From assembly GCA_022578605.1 (NCBI GenBank), contig MU394082.1, positions 310,001-374,000 on the forward strand: a DNA stretch of 64,000 bases, written 5' to 3'. The position numbers were made by a program, and so were the translations under genes. The DNA comes from Camillea tinctor (Eukaryota > Ascomycota > Sordariomycetes > Xylariales > Xylariaceae). Under the pieces are notes generated by a model, which searched no databases, had not been told where the DNA came from, and saw only the letters and a list, made by a program, of their open reading frames with translations. How positions within the stretch are numbered: the first letter of the stretch is position 1; the number at the start of each line of letters is the position of its first letter. Shown here in pieces: positions 1-11,054 of the stretch.

Positions 1-1482
1 AACTCGACGACATCAGTATTATACAGATAAAACACATTTTATCGTCTTCGGTATGCAGTTCGGGGTCTACATACCTGGCAAGGTAAATCTTCTCAAAATG
101 CCTCAAGGACGTTAGAGAGCTGCATCCGATCTCGGTGCAAAATGGCCAAAATTATATGCTAGATGGGACGAAAGTGAAACTGCAAGAACCACAGCAGTGA
201 AGCGTTCATACAGCCTATAAGGATATTTTGCAACAGGAGAAAATATCATGAATATGATTTAGGAAACGAGATAAGGGACAAAATAAAAGAGAACAGATTA
301 ACGTTGCTAAATCTCGGGACTATCGACCAAAAGTTTAGGTTTTTCTTAGGATATTATAATACATACAACAAGAAATTCATATTCTACTTAGTGGTAAAGT
401 TCATGGTGGACGTCTACTAGAGTGCGGCTTACTTGGCTGATGAGTTGTGGTGAAGGTTAATCAGACAACTCTAACGTGGCACCCCATAAACCAAATTTCT
501 TACCCATTTCACCTTTTCCTGGACAACATCCATACAAATGAGACTGTCACTTTTTTCTGAGTGATTGGTATGCAAATTTGCATTGATTATAGTTAGAAAA
601 CGGCTTCGGCATAGGCGTAGAGGTATTATATCTGCATCTATAATACATATTTGCTGTGTAATATAAATAGTACCTAGAGGTTATAAGGATTCACTATTTA
701 CATGCACATCGACCGCAACAATATGTCCCATTTGATCCCCTCATTCTTATCTTAAACTTAAAGTCTAATATTATAACGATATATCTCTCTCTACTAAAAA
801 AAAAAAGCATGGTAACTAGGTAAAACAACCCACCATATCAGAAGAAAGCCCGCGGAGCAAACTAGAAATTCAATTTTGTATTCCGATATTACCATATGAG
901 TGAAAGTTGAACCAGTTGATGTTGACGTTCCAATGTTTTCAATCTAGCGTAGAGCAACCAATAGATAGGCTACGTCACGTCACGTCATGTCACGAAACTA
1001 CCTACAGATACTTTAGGTGATGGTAGTAATCGTGGAGATGCGAGGGGGGGTCACATATGTAACATACCTAGAAATAATATATACCCCTATTTTAACCTAA
1101 CATATTAAGTAATACACCGTAGCATACACGAGATGATAACCACCCCTCCCCCCATCATCCCCGTCTCCCTCAATCATCATAAATCATCATTAATCATCTA
1201 TAGGTTAGAGAGGTAGGTAAGCACTATCAAGTTTGGACTGAACAGGCTAAGCGTATAACCTACATAGTAATCGCGACTTCTTAACATAGACTAGGGCGCG
1301 AACAGGACACACACCCCAACCTGGCAGTTATACGTGCAAATGGGCTGATATGGGGATGGAGGGGGGAAGACGCCTGTTCGTGGCAACCAACAGCGTCTTT
1401 TTATCTGGGTCAGGAGTTGGGCTAACACATTATGTAGTATTACCATTATCATTTCAAAATATGTGGGCAAGTAGGCAGATAT
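1..1482. other. intergenic region, no gene seen
   Basis: No credible coding region. The stretch is AT-rich with many short stops in all frames. It holds a tandem CGTCA repeat at 973-987 and a C-rich run near 1141-1160. It lies 3' of the RAD2 gene, so it should contain that gene's 3' UTR and perhaps the flank of a gene outside the window. Confidence 0.6.
973..994. repeat. tandem CGTCA repeat, CRE-like
   Basis: Three perfect CGTCA units followed by the variant TGTCA, giving overlapping ACGTCA half-sites that CREB/ATF-type bZIP factors bind. It lies about 490 bases beyond the RAD2 stop codon, so if it regulates anything the target is probably outside the window. Seen in sequence; the regulatory role is inference. 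Confidence 0.4.
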
Positions 1483-4400
1483 CTATGATGCCTTAGCTCT
1501 TTTCTTACCCCTGCTACCCCGTCCTTTGCCTTTGCCCCTTTGTGCGCTGACCTCCTCGTCGACGCTACCATCTGGTACCTCGTCCTCCTGCGCAGCGGTA
1601 CTATCAACATCATCATTCAGCGCCAGTGTCCTTGTCGCCTTCCGCTTTCGTCTGGTATCAGATGGCGGCGTGACGCTATCGGGCTCCGCGGCCAGGACCT
1701 CGGTTGACATCGATTCTGGAGGCATATCCTCTAGCGCTGCGTTGGCCCGAAGCCTGTTCACAGCCTCAGCCATGCGTTTACTTCCCTGTATGCGCTGGCG
1801 CGGGGCAAATGCCTCCTTGACACCCACGCCTACACCACCCTCGAAGTATCGTGTGATATTGCTTTGTGTGCCCTCCGTCTCGCGACGGTTCATATCGCGG
1901 ACGACAGGCACAAGAACCTCATCTGTGCGCTCCTGAGACCAGCCGATCGTAGCCATGAGGAATTGTCTCAACCCCTCAACGTCCGGCACGCCCCACTGGA
2001 AGCGCTCGGGGTTACTGTCGACATCGGGCTGCAAGTACGCTTCAACCACAGCAGGACTTGGGAATCCCGGAGGCAGAAAGAGCTTGGTGGCCTGGGCTTT
2101 GCGGAATTTCTTGCGGAATTTAGACCCCTGATCAGCTTCCTTAGGGCGGCCGTGGACCTGCACATCCTGCCACCAGTCGCGGAACTCCACGAGACCGTTT
2201 TTACCGGGAAACTCGGAGAGGATCTCGACGGCTGTCACGGGACCGATGCCGGGGAGACCTTCGGTATAGTCGGAGCCGAGCAGCTGGGCGAGGGAGATGA
2301 GCTGCTCGCGCGAAAGGGATAATTCTTTCTCAAGGTCATTACTTAAATAACACTCGACAAATTTATTGCCGTTGAACATATTCTTGTATACACGTGTGCC
2401 GCCAAACAGAAAAATATCAGAGTCGTCGGTGACGATCCCGTCGACCAAGCCGAGGTTCACAAGTTCGGCACATTGTGCCTCGGCTTCCATGGGCGCAGTG
2501 ATGTAAGGAATGCCAAAATACCGCAGCAGGGCCTGGCATTCCGTAATCATGATTTGCGTGACTTCGTCAGCGTCTCGGCGGTCCTTCTTCTGCTGCGCAC
2601 GTAAGGCCTTGAGCTCTCGTTCATAGGACTCTTGGTTCTCTTTTTCCGACTTGTTATTCAGTTGGCTAGCAAATCGTGCATGTTCTTCGGCCTCCTCTGC
2701 CATTTGAGCGAGCAACTCATCATCAGAATCGCTGAATCCGTCATCTAAGACGTCATTCCCGAAAAGATCATCGTTGGTCCCTTCGCGAGCGGGCCCTGGT
2801 AGTTCGGACTGCTGAGTAACCTGAGGTTCATTTCCCATAATAGGCTCAGGATAATGCTCGGTTGGTACTGGCCTAGTGATGCTGGAATCGTCGGGCGGTC
2901 GCAGTACTTCAACTTCCTCGAATTCGGGCTCTGGTGAAGCAGGATGACTTTTAGGGTCAGGATTTGCACTAATCTCGTTTGTGTGGGCGTTATGCGTAAC
3001 CTGCTGTTGGATATTCGGTATCTCCATATTACCAACTATAATAGGGGTAATTTGTGTCGATGTCAAGGAAGACAGCGTAGAATGCGGTGATATCTTTGGC
3101 GATATATTCTCTACCCTAATAGATGAAGTTTGCTGCTTTTGAGACGGGGCTTCGATGAATTCGACGTCGCTCTCGTGACCACTGTTGGATGATTCGATCT
3201 CAACGATTTCATCCTCATGTCTTTGCCTCTCTTCCTCGCGCGCAGCTTCACGGTCTTCCTCGTTTATTTCATTTTCGCGCTCTCTTTGAGCTTTCATCGA
3301 ATCGCGGATGTCTACTTCATCTTGGATCATCCATGGCGGTAGTGGCCGCGGTCCTTTATTCTCGTCTTCGCTCCGCACAAACCCCCCTGCTAGCTCTTCA
3401 TCCGACTCTGGACCTAGGTCGAAGTTATTTTCGGTGGTCTTCATTTCAGGTGCTTTCTTCTCTCTATTGGCGAATATGCTAGATTTCCAATCTAATTTCT
3501 CAAATGGAAGAGGCCCATTAAAGGGATTCGTCACATTGGGAACAACCGGAACAGCCTGTGAGCGGAAGGATGATGGTGTCGCTTTGTTCTTTTTCTTCCT
3601 GGATAATGCAGCCCGCAGATCAAGTTCACTATCACTGCTCGTATTGCTTCCTCGTCGTCTAGAGACGGCGGCATTCGCCCTATTGTTGACGATGTGGGCG
3701 ATCATGCTACCATTTGTGGAAGCCACCGCCTTCGGCTGCTTAACAGCCTTCTGTTTCCATTCAGGGGCAGGGACATCTTCGAACTCTTCTTCCTCCTCTT
3801 CCTCCTCCTCCTCTTGTGCTAGGGAATGTACACCATGTTGATTTTTAAGGGACATGGCAATTGCTCGATTCAAGTCTTCTTCCTCGTCGTTGAGTATGTC
3901 TTCATTGTTTCTATTTTGAGGGAAACAATGTTCCCCTACGAGCTCATTATCCGCCATGTCTCCCGCGACAAAGAGGGATTCATCATCTTCGAGAGCCAAG
4001 GCGGCGTTGTCGTTTGAATTGTCGGATATTTGAAGTTGATCCCGAACCTTTGGCAAGCGATTTAAACCCTCAATCGGAACATCTTCAAAACCATCCTCGT
4101 CCTCCCATAGGTCATCCTCTTTGGTCTGGTATTGAATGTCTATGGCGTCCACATCAATGGGCTTGTGCATTTTACCGCGATCTTTCTCTCGGCTCACCAC
4201 GCCCAGAGCCCATCCACCCTCGGCTCCTTCGTTCTTCACTAGGATGTATTCGCGGTCCTTTTCGCCCGCGACACGGGCGTTCATAGGCAGGGTCAGGTCG
4301 GTGCCAGTCATGCCAACCTCCTGCATCAATCGCTGGGTCAAGTGGTTCCGTTCTCGGACTCTTTCGATTTGGAACCTGGAGAAAGCCATTCTGTCGGGGA

Positions 4401-5190
4401 ACATGCCATCGAGCTGCTCCTTACTCAGGCCCATCCTCAGCCGACTGCGTAGCCTCGCCGCATTGAGAATATTGTAGCGGTCAGGGGGCGGTAAGCTCTT
4501 GAAGAATTCACCTTCAAAATCGATCTTGCTAAAGTCATACAGATTGATATCCTCGCCGCTGTTGAACTGTCTTGCGTATTCCTCCAATTCCTCGATGCTC
4601 ATGATGCGGGGGTCGTCGGGTCGACCCATGCCTTCGATGCTGCCGTCCAGCTCGGGTAAATGGTAGGCATCTTGTTTATGGAACTTCCTGCTCCGCTGTC
4701 TCTCTTGTTGGCTCATACCAAGTTCGTCGACGTAGACAAACTGGGAGGGGTCTAAGACCTCCTCAGGTTCTTCGGCTTGGGGTCTATCCTCCTCTGCCAG
4801 CTGCATCCTGCGGCGTCTCTTTTCGCTCTCATCTTCGGCAATACGCTGCATGTGGACAGCCAACAGTTTCCCAGCTGTGCGAACGGCATCTTCTCGGCGA
4901 CCTTCTCGTCTACGTTTTCGTGCATTGATGGTCTGGCGCTTAAGGGAGGGAGCACCCCCATCGAAGACAAAGACAGGGCGGATGCCAAACCATAGCAACT
5001 TGCATATGCGACGGAAAAAACCAACGACGTGCGAGTTACGGAGAGCATTGCCCTCCTTGTCGCGCACAGCTTTGAGGAACTGGTAGATCCAGATGGAGGC
5101 ATCGACAGCGAGGCGCTTGCGATTGAGGGTGGCTAGATTAGTAGGTCGGGCGCATGGCTGGACGACGGTCCAGAGGCCGTTCACACCCAT
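1483..5190 (-). CDS. RAD2: RAD2/XPG-family DNA repair endonuclease
   Basis: Structure-specific 3'-flap endonuclease that makes the 3' incision in nucleotide excision repair, in the nucleus with TFIIH. Single exon, 1235 residues, in the usual size range for this family. The N-terminal XPG nuclease half starts at once with MGVNGLW, which fixes the start codon, and covers about residues 1-98 with the acidic VFVFDGG motif. A long acidic, low-complexity spacer characteristic of XPG (not FEN1) follows, including a poly-Glu run. The XPG-I half starts near residue 881 with EAEAQC and TDDSD, then a helix-hairpin-helix with GSDYTEGLPGIGP. A PCNA-binding PIP box, QSNITRYF, sits at about 1109-1116 and basic nuclear localisation signals close the protein. 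It diverges from NAA38. Confidence 0.97.
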   Translation of the reverse strand: MGVNGLWTVVQPCARPTNLATLNRKRLAVDASIWIYQFLKAVRDKEGNALRNSHVVGFFRRICKLLWFGIRPVFVFDGGAPSLKRQTINARKRRREGRREDAVRTAGKLLAVHMQRIAEDESEKRRRRMQLAEEDRPQAEEPEEVLDPSQFVYVDELGMSQQERQRSRKFHKQDAYHLPELDGSIEGMGRPDDPRIMSIEELEEYARQFNSGEDINLYDFSKIDFEGEFFKSLPPPDRYNILNAARLRSRLRMGLSKEQLDGMFPDRMAFSRFQIERVRERNHLTQRLMQEVGMTGTDLTLPMNARVAGEKDREYILVKNEGAEGGWALGVVSREKDRGKMHKPIDVDAIDIQYQTKEDDLWEDEDGFEDVPIEGLNRLPKVRDQLQISDNSNDNAALALEDDESLFVAGDMADNELVGEHCFPQNRNNEDILNDEEEDLNRAIAMSLKNQHGVHSLAQEEEEEEEEEEFEDVPAPEWKQKAVKQPKAVASTNGSMIAHIVNNRANAAVSRRRGSNTSSDSELDLRAALSRKKKNKATPSSFRSQAVPVVPNVTNPFNGPLPFEKLDWKSSIFANREKKAPEMKTTENNFDLGPESDEELAGGFVRSEDENKGPRPLPPWMIQDEVDIRDSMKAQRERENEINEEDREAAREEERQRHEDEIVEIESSNSGHESDVEFIEAPSQKQQTSSIRVENISPKISPHSTLSSLTSTQITPIIVGNMEIPNIQQQVTHNAHTNEISANPDPKSHPASPEPEFEEVEVLRPPDDSSITRPVPTEHYPEPIMGNEPQVTQQSELPGPAREGTNDDLFGNDVLDDGFSDSDDELLAQMAEEAEEHARFASQLNNKSEKENQESYERELKALRAQQKKDRRDADEVTQIMITECQALLRYFGIPYITAPMEAEAQCAELVNLGLVDGIVTDDSDIFLFGGTRVYKNMFNGNKFVECYLSNDLEKELSLSREQLISLAQLLGSDYTEGLPGIGPVTAVEILSEFPGKNGLVEFRDWWQDVQVHGRPKEADQGSKFRKKFRKAQATKLFLPPGFPSPAVVEAYLQPDVDSNPERFQWGVPDVEGLRQFLMATIGWSQERTDEVLVPVVRDMNRRETEGTQSNITRYFEGGVGVGVKEAFAPRQRIQGSKRMAEAVNRLRANAALEDMPPESMSTEVLAAEPDSVTPPSDTRRKRKATRTLALNDDVDSTAAQEDEVPDGSVDEEVSAQRGKGKGRGSRGKKRAKAS

Positions 5191-5456
5191 GGCTACAAAG
5201 AGCTACCAGAAGTGTTTGTCGATTGGAGCTGGAATTTGATGGGATGGATAGATGAGTAGATGGGTAGACGGAGGGTATAATTGGGTTAAATTACTTCATG
5301 ATGAGAGGTAAGTGAAAGCGATCAAGGGGGTAACAACATAGCGGGCTAGGGTTAGGTAACTATTAGGGAGGACGGAGGTTCTGAAAGAGCGATGCCCAGC
5401 ACATTGCCTCTCTGTGGTGGTAAGTGAGTGAGTGAGTGAGTGTGTGTGTGTGTGTG

Positions 5457-5501
<45 letters not shown>

Positions 5502-5942
5502 AGGGAGAAGGTTAGGAGGGTATCTGCCTGGAATGGAACAACGAGGATGACGAAGAGAGTTAATGACGGGTTTGACAGGTTAGACGGGAGTTATGTAATG
5601 AGTGGATGCTGCCCATGCCACTAAAGTCTAACCTAGGTTACACTAATATGTAAGATAAGATAACGGGGTGTTTAAGGTACGCGCGACCGAGCAACCGCGT
5701 GCGGCGTGCGCGTCGTACTACCTACCGTTATATCTATCGATATGTAAGACTTTGCCCCGCGGTTCTCCAATTTTAGCATACCTGGGTATGTACTGCATAC
5801 TACCTACCTACTGACATACATAACCTTAAAACTTACCTAGGTTAGGTAGTTATCTTTTACAACCTTTTGCCCTTCCTCTCATCCGATTAATATTATTACT
5901 GCTACTTCTACTACTTTCAGGTTCTCCGTACGGCCGTAAACT
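5191..5942. promoter_or_regulatory. divergent promoter region of RAD2 and NAA38
   Basis: About 750 bases separate the two divergent start codons, so both promoters must lie here. The region holds a composite microsatellite (5424-5508) and, near NAA38, pyrimidine-rich stretches. No TATA box is convincing. The bidirectional arrangement is seen; coordinated expression is not shown. Confidence 0.6.
5424..5508. repeat. composite microsatellite (GTGA)n-(TG)n-(GA)n
   Basis: A run of GTGA units passes into about nine TG repeats, a short TTTTAA break, then about fourteen GA repeats and GGGA units. Alternating purine-pyrimidine DNA next to a polypurine tract is prone to Z-DNA and triplex structures and to length variation between strains. 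Confidence 0.9.
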
Positions 5943-6455
5943 ATGCAGGCCGTCACCGAGCAGCTCGACCGAACCGGCATGGATGCTTCCACCGCTGTCA
6001 CTACCTCCGAAAAAGCAGAAGCGGCGTCCTACCTCAAGTCTCTTCTCAACCGCGCCCTGCGCATATATACCACCGATGGCCGCATGTTCATAGGCATGTT
6101 CAAGTGCACCGACACCGTTAGTTGCCACCTCTGGGGTATGTGAACCGGCGAAACTTAGGTAGCTAACTCCTTGTTCAACTCCCCACTACGACAACGACAA
6201 CAGCACCGTAACATCGTCCTATCGCACACCTACGAATACCGTCACCCCTCCCCACAAAAGCTCACCGAGGCTGCCACAGCTAGTGCGGTAACGGGACAAG
6301 ACACGGTCAAGGCGGACATGACATCGCGGTATCTGGGGTTGGTTGTCATCCCCGGTGAGCATATTGTTAAGATGGAAGTGGAGGAATTTGTCAGCCAGCT
6401 AAGAAGCGATACCCGATCGATATGGGAGAGAAAGGATTTATACGGTGGTCGCTAA
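5943..6455 (+). CDS. NAA38: NatC N-terminal acetyltransferase auxiliary subunit, LSM-domain (Naa38/Mak31-like)
   Basis: Non-catalytic LSM-fold subunit of the NatC complex that acetylates N-terminal Met followed by a hydrophobic residue, on cytosolic ribosomes. Two exons, 5943-6116 and 6204-6455, joined across an 87-base intron (GTTAGT donor, GCTAAC branch site, CAG acceptor). Both exons are in phase 0 and give 141 residues. Splicing rebuilds the family pattern: an LSM1 motif around LNRALRIYTTDGRMFIGMF, then CTD, three residues, NIVL, and the LSM2-like motif LGLVVIPGEHIVKMEVEE. Without splicing the first exon stops at once. A spliceosomal LSm protein is less likely because the CTDxxxNIVL and IPGEHIV pattern is typical of Naa38. 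Confidence 0.85.
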
Positions 6456-6670
6456 GTACGGGCCGATATACACACGAGAGAAAGAGACGGGAAAGCACTC
6501 CTAGACAGAGAAGAGAACCATGCCAGATGAGAGTTGTAAGTAAGAGGTAAGAAAGAAGGAAAGGAAATCGAAAAGAAAGAAAGAAAGGAAAGTCAAGAAG
6601 GGGATAATCCCTTTCCGTCACTTATCATACTCTAGGTACGTAAACTACTACATACCTACATAATTTATCC

Positions 6671-6688
6671 AACCTACCTAGGTAGGTT
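6671..6688. repeat. perfect 18-bp palindrome of the dispersed CCTAGG family
   Basis: The sequence AACCTACCTAGGTAGGTT equals its own reverse complement. It is the longest perfect example I found of a motif (TACCTAGGTA and relatives) that recurs dozens of times across the intergenic DNA and is almost absent from coding exons. Confidence 0.9.
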
Positions 6689-8340
6689 ACCTTATTAATA
6701 TCACTAACTTGTCAGAGTAGATGAAACCTAGTATACATCGTAGTTACGACACATCAATACACACGCCCACGGATATAGGGATATAGTCTACCTTTCTCTA
6801 TAAGCCACATGCACTAAGAGTAATAGATTGTCGTCGTTACATTGATACATGTATAACTCCGTGCTTGTGAGGCTTGAGAAATATACATGCATTAGGTATC
6901 GAGAGGGGTCGTTCTATCGTAGGGGATCAAACATTCAACCTGGGTTACCTGATAAGACCATTGTAAATAGCATCGTTGCACCGAATCCCTCCCCTCCTCA
7001 TATTCGCTCTCGCAGGCTCCTCTCCTCCCCTCCTCCCCCTCCTTCAGTTCAAACACCTACACATAGGGTAATCAAGCTATACTGTATCGAACTGAAGGGG
7101 CCTCGGTATCTCTTTTCGTTTTCTCTTTCTTTTCTTCTAGACTTCTGCATGTCAGACTTTACTATATGTGCTACGCCATGCCAATGCAGAATATACGTTG
7201 TAATGACTTAACTACCTAAACTAGTATACTTTCTGTGCCGCAACGGTAACAGCATCACGAATGCATACTAATATAGTCTCTTCAAAAGTCCCTAGTTACA
7301 CCCAACCAGCAAATCCCAGGACACTTTATTAGCCGAGAATTCACCATTTCACACAAATAAATCCTTACATTTCCTCGCTTGAATATATGAGAAGATATGT
7401 TATACATTGAAGTCTAGTATTGGCAGATGGCATAGTGAACATGGAAGACCGTTCGAGAACTAAGTTCTTCAGCGTTGCAAATCTTGGAAGGCAACTAGTA
7501 TTTAGTATCAATTTATAGTATAGCGGGACTTGTGCACCAGACCAGACCATGCACTTACATACTAATGCAATGTAGTAAAAGGAACCCCGGACCTACAACT
7601 AGGCTATGGAACGGTGAACGGTGACTTCAATGTTACAATGTCACTATTCCCCTATTTTTCTTCCTCTCTCTCTCCTTAGAACAAAAGTGTGTTGTGTTAG
7701 TGTTGGCACTGATGTTTCAAGCCATTGAAAGTGACTACTACAGAAGTACCTAGGTAGGTAGTATATGGTATGTAGTCGTTAAACTTAGTATGCATGTTTC
7801 GGTTTGCCAGCTTGCGATATTGAACACTCTTACGTACAAACCAAAGAGGCAATCTCCACATCCGGGTCCTGCCCTACTCCGTACCCTGAGTACAATACAT
7901 CCATCTACCTTATAACCTAGCCTAGTAGGTTAGTATACTTGCGAAAGAGGAAACCCCCGAGGAGTCAAAAACGTTTTCATATTAAACCATATCATATTCA
8001 TCTAGATATCACTGACTACTCCGTAACGGCAAAACCTTTGATCCCGAGAGAGGTAATCGTGGATATGCAGAAATAACATCGATGATCGATCAAAGCCAAC
8101 ACCACTTACATATATATACACTGATAGGTTTGCGACAGAATATTAGAGACAAGATGTTTCTCTTCTGCGCTCAATTTAATTACCCGATATAATACACCTG
8201 GTATGCCGACCAAGGTTTGAGGCAACAGACTGCGATATTTTCGACCAATTATGTACGACACCCTAGCCTAGTAGAACGCTGATCCTACCATAGGCATAGT
8301 GGAATAGGTACGTGCTTAGCCGGCCAGCCGGCATCTGGTC

Positions 8341-8389
8341 CTCACCGGGAGCCCGTGACTAGAACCGGATCCCGTGGGCTTCCCGTGAG
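8341..8389. repeat. imperfect inverted repeat, possible hairpin
   Basis: Arms of 14 bases, CTCACCGGGAGCCC at 8341-8354 and GGGCTTCCCGTGAG at 8376-8389, pair with two mismatches around a 21-base loop. Two GCCGGC palindromes lie just upstream at about 8321-8334. It is GC-rich against its surroundings and about 800 bases before the aldehyde dehydrogenase start. Confidence 0.6.
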
Positions 8390-8854
8390 CCGTGTCCTCG
8401 TAGCTAGAGGTACTAGCTAAACCTGCCTAAAATGTAAAAAGAACCGAGTTTGTTAGCAAAATACAAGCAAGTGCCGACGCTTCGCGCCGTACACTAGGAG
8501 GATCCTCAGTGATATTTCATCATATGGGCTGGGGCATGTTGGACATTGGCAACGAATCGGCGTTTAAACGTGTACATAGTTAGGCGTTAAGACCGTGGAG
8601 ACAGCATTCATTTATGGGGTGCATCTACCCCAGTTCAACCAGCTAGATCCTATCAATAGGTAGGTAGTCAGGGCTAATGCGATGGGCTTCGCGATGAGTA
8701 TGTCACTCATATGTCACCTATATGACACCTAGGTGAGATCAGGCTTGCGCAGCATACACCGTTTATGTGGGAATCACTGTCTGGGAGTGAGTGAAATCTC
8801 CCAAGCCTCAATTCACGCCTCCGGGTATAGAGATCCCGATAACCCGGTCTAGTC

Positions 8855-8945
8855 ATCCCCTAGTATGCGGGGGTACTTCGGGGAACTATTCGGGTAGCGT
8901 CCACGGTGAATTTGCACCCTGCAGTCAGGGAGGGGAACATTGGCT
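8855..8945 (+). promoter_or_regulatory. GC-rich promoter element cluster upstream of the aldehyde dehydrogenase
   Basis: Contains CCCCT and AGGGG stress-response-type elements, an inverted CCCC/GGGG pair around TAGTATGC, and two TTCGGG half-sites, within about 330 bases of the start codon. These resemble STRE and zinc-cluster sites. Binding is inference only. Confidence 0.3.
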
Positions 8946-9188
8946 GTCACCATGGAGGATTGATTCGCCGGAAGGGGGAAAAAGGCTGTAATCATCGTTA
9001 CTGACCTCCTGGTCGTAGATGACGGATGTCATCCCCAAGGAGCTTGGCGTTCCTTTATGAAGGCAAAGCTTTCTCCAAACAAAACCAACATATTCAGAGT
9101 GCAAGACCAGCCTGCCCCAGCATCAAGACCAAGAACTGCACCCGCCAATTTTCTAAGCCAAGAAACCTCCTCTCGAAAGAAGGACAAG

Positions 9189-11054
9189 ATGGCTTCTACT
9201 TACACCGTTCCATTCCTGATTAATGGACAAGAACAAAGCAGTTCGAGAACATTCGAAGTGAAATCACCCGCCACCGGGAAAGTTGTTCATCTATGCGGCA
9301 CTGCGACCGAGGCAGATGCCCTAGCGGCTGTCAATGCTGCAGTCGCTGCCAGCTCTGAATGGCAGAATACGGTGCCCGGTAGACGACGGGATATTTTCCT
9401 CAAAGCCGCTACCGTGATGGGTGAGCGGCGGGGGGAACTGAGCCAGCACATGGCTGATGAGATAGGTGCTGCTCCAGGATGGGCCAACTTTAATATTGAC
9501 GTGACCATCGACATGTTAAAAGATGTCGCTGGGCGGATATGCACTTTAACCGGCACCGTACCGACGTGTTCGGACCCGGGGACTGGGGCCATGATCCTGA
9601 AGGAGCCGTACGGGGTTGTCTTCGCCATGGCGCCGTGGTATGTATTGGTCCAGATGCCCTCAAACAGCAAAACTCGGCTGATCAAACAGGAATGCGCCCT
9701 ATATTCTGGGCACTCGCGCGGTGTTATTCCCTATCGCGGCCGGCTGTACTGTTGTATTTAAAGGTTCAGAAAGGGCACCCCGTGTCATGCATGCCATCGC
9801 ATCCGTCTTGCATGAAGCTGGATTGCCCAAGGGAGTGCTGAATTATAGTATGTGATCCCTCTCTCACTTTCCCCGCAGCACAGCGTATCGGCGACGACGT
9901 CTTGGCCAGCGGAGGCTAGTCATTCATATCCCCCCTCCTCTCGGACTCCCCCGGACACATGCTTGGTAATCCCTGTTTTTATGAATTTGGGGAGTAGCAA
10001 CATGCTAACTTCTCGGATTTCCCAAGTCGTGACTGAGCCGGCCGACTCTCCTTCGGTTACTGAGTCCATCATCGCCAATCAAAACGTCAAAAAGATCAAC
10101 TTCACAGGTAGCACGGCTGTGGGGAGAATTAGTGAGTACATTTCCGGATAACAAGCTCCGCCTCTTCTTCTGTTTCCCCCCTCCCTCTCCCCCCCCCTTT
10201 TTTTTGCCCCTCTTCTCACATCTTCCCCCCAAACCTTTTATTGGTCAAAGAAACCAAAAGGGGAGGGAGCAGGGGGTTTGAGGTTCTAGCCAAGCTCTAT
10301 CGTTCTCATCATAGATATTGACCGAAGTCTTGCAGTTGGCAAATTGGCCGGGCAATACCTCAAACCTCTAGTGCTAGAACTCGGGGGCAAAGCTCCGGCT
10401 ATTGTGTGGAAGGATGCAGACTTGGAGTTGGCAGCGAAGCAGTGCGTATTGGGATCCTTCTTAAATGCTGGGCAGATATGCATGAGCACGGAGCGGATCC
10501 TGGTGCACAAGAGCATCAGCAAGGCTTTCCAAAGCCACCTCCTGCAGATGATGGAAATAATATTTTCATCTAAGGAGGATGCGCCGGTGCTGATTATGGA
10601 GCAATCGGTGGAGAAAAACAAAAGCCTTCTGAAGGACGCGACAAGCAAAGGCGCCGTGCTACTGAATGGAGATATCCAGGCAGAGGAGAGTACAAAGACA
10701 CGCATGCGGCCGATCGTAGTAACCAAGGTGACTTCGGAGATGGACATCTATAAGCAAGAGTCGTTTGGACCGACAGTGAGTCTCATCGAGATTGAGACAG
10801 AAGAGGAGGCATTGCGGATTGCCAACGACACAGAGTACGGGCTATCATCAGCCGTGTTCACCGAAGACCTCAGGGTTGGGCTGCGATTCGCCAAGGGCAT
10901 CGAGACGGGGGCAGTGCATATCAACAGCATGTCAGTACACGACGAGTCGGCATTGCCCCATGGGGGAGCCAAGGCCAGCGGGTTCGGAAGATTCAACAAC
11001 TCGAGCGGACTGGAGGAATGGGTTAGAACTAAGACAATAACCTGGAGGAATTAG
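9189..11054 (+). CDS. NAD(P)-dependent aldehyde dehydrogenase, salicylaldehyde/vanillin dehydrogenase type
   Basis: Oxidises an aldehyde, probably aromatic, to the acid. Four exons: 9189-9637, 9690-9847, 10027-10131 and 10336-11054. All junctions are frame-consistent and give 476 residues, normal for the family. Intron 1 (52 bases) interrupts PW/NAPYILG, whose Asn belongs to the catalytic oxyanion site. Intron 2 has a GCTAAC branch site and intron 3 restores VGRIIGKLAGQYLKP. Visible motifs are FTGSTAVG (cofactor loop), LELGGKAP with general base Glu252, and AGQICMSTER with nucleophile Cys286, 34 residues apart as expected. AGQICMSTER is typical of the salicylaldehyde dehydrogenase branch. An in-frame ATG at 9057 would add 44 residues; I chose 9189 because MASTYTVPFLING matches family N-termini. 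The substrate is not certain. Confidence 0.9.

Larger units (their letters stand above)
6456..9188. other. intergenic region with palindromes, no gene seen
   Basis: Between NAA38 and the aldehyde dehydrogenase. It contains a perfect 18-base palindrome at 6671-6688, an imperfect hairpin at 8341-8389, and a GC-rich segment at about 8810-8980 that probably belongs to the aldehyde dehydrogenase promoter. The small open frames here lack known motifs and sensible splice structure. Confidence 0.55.

Noticed and set aside
9638..10335. Aldehyde dehydrogenase as a frameshifted pseudogene
   Set aside because: Every break coincides with good splice sites and splicing restores a full-length enzyme with catalytic residues.
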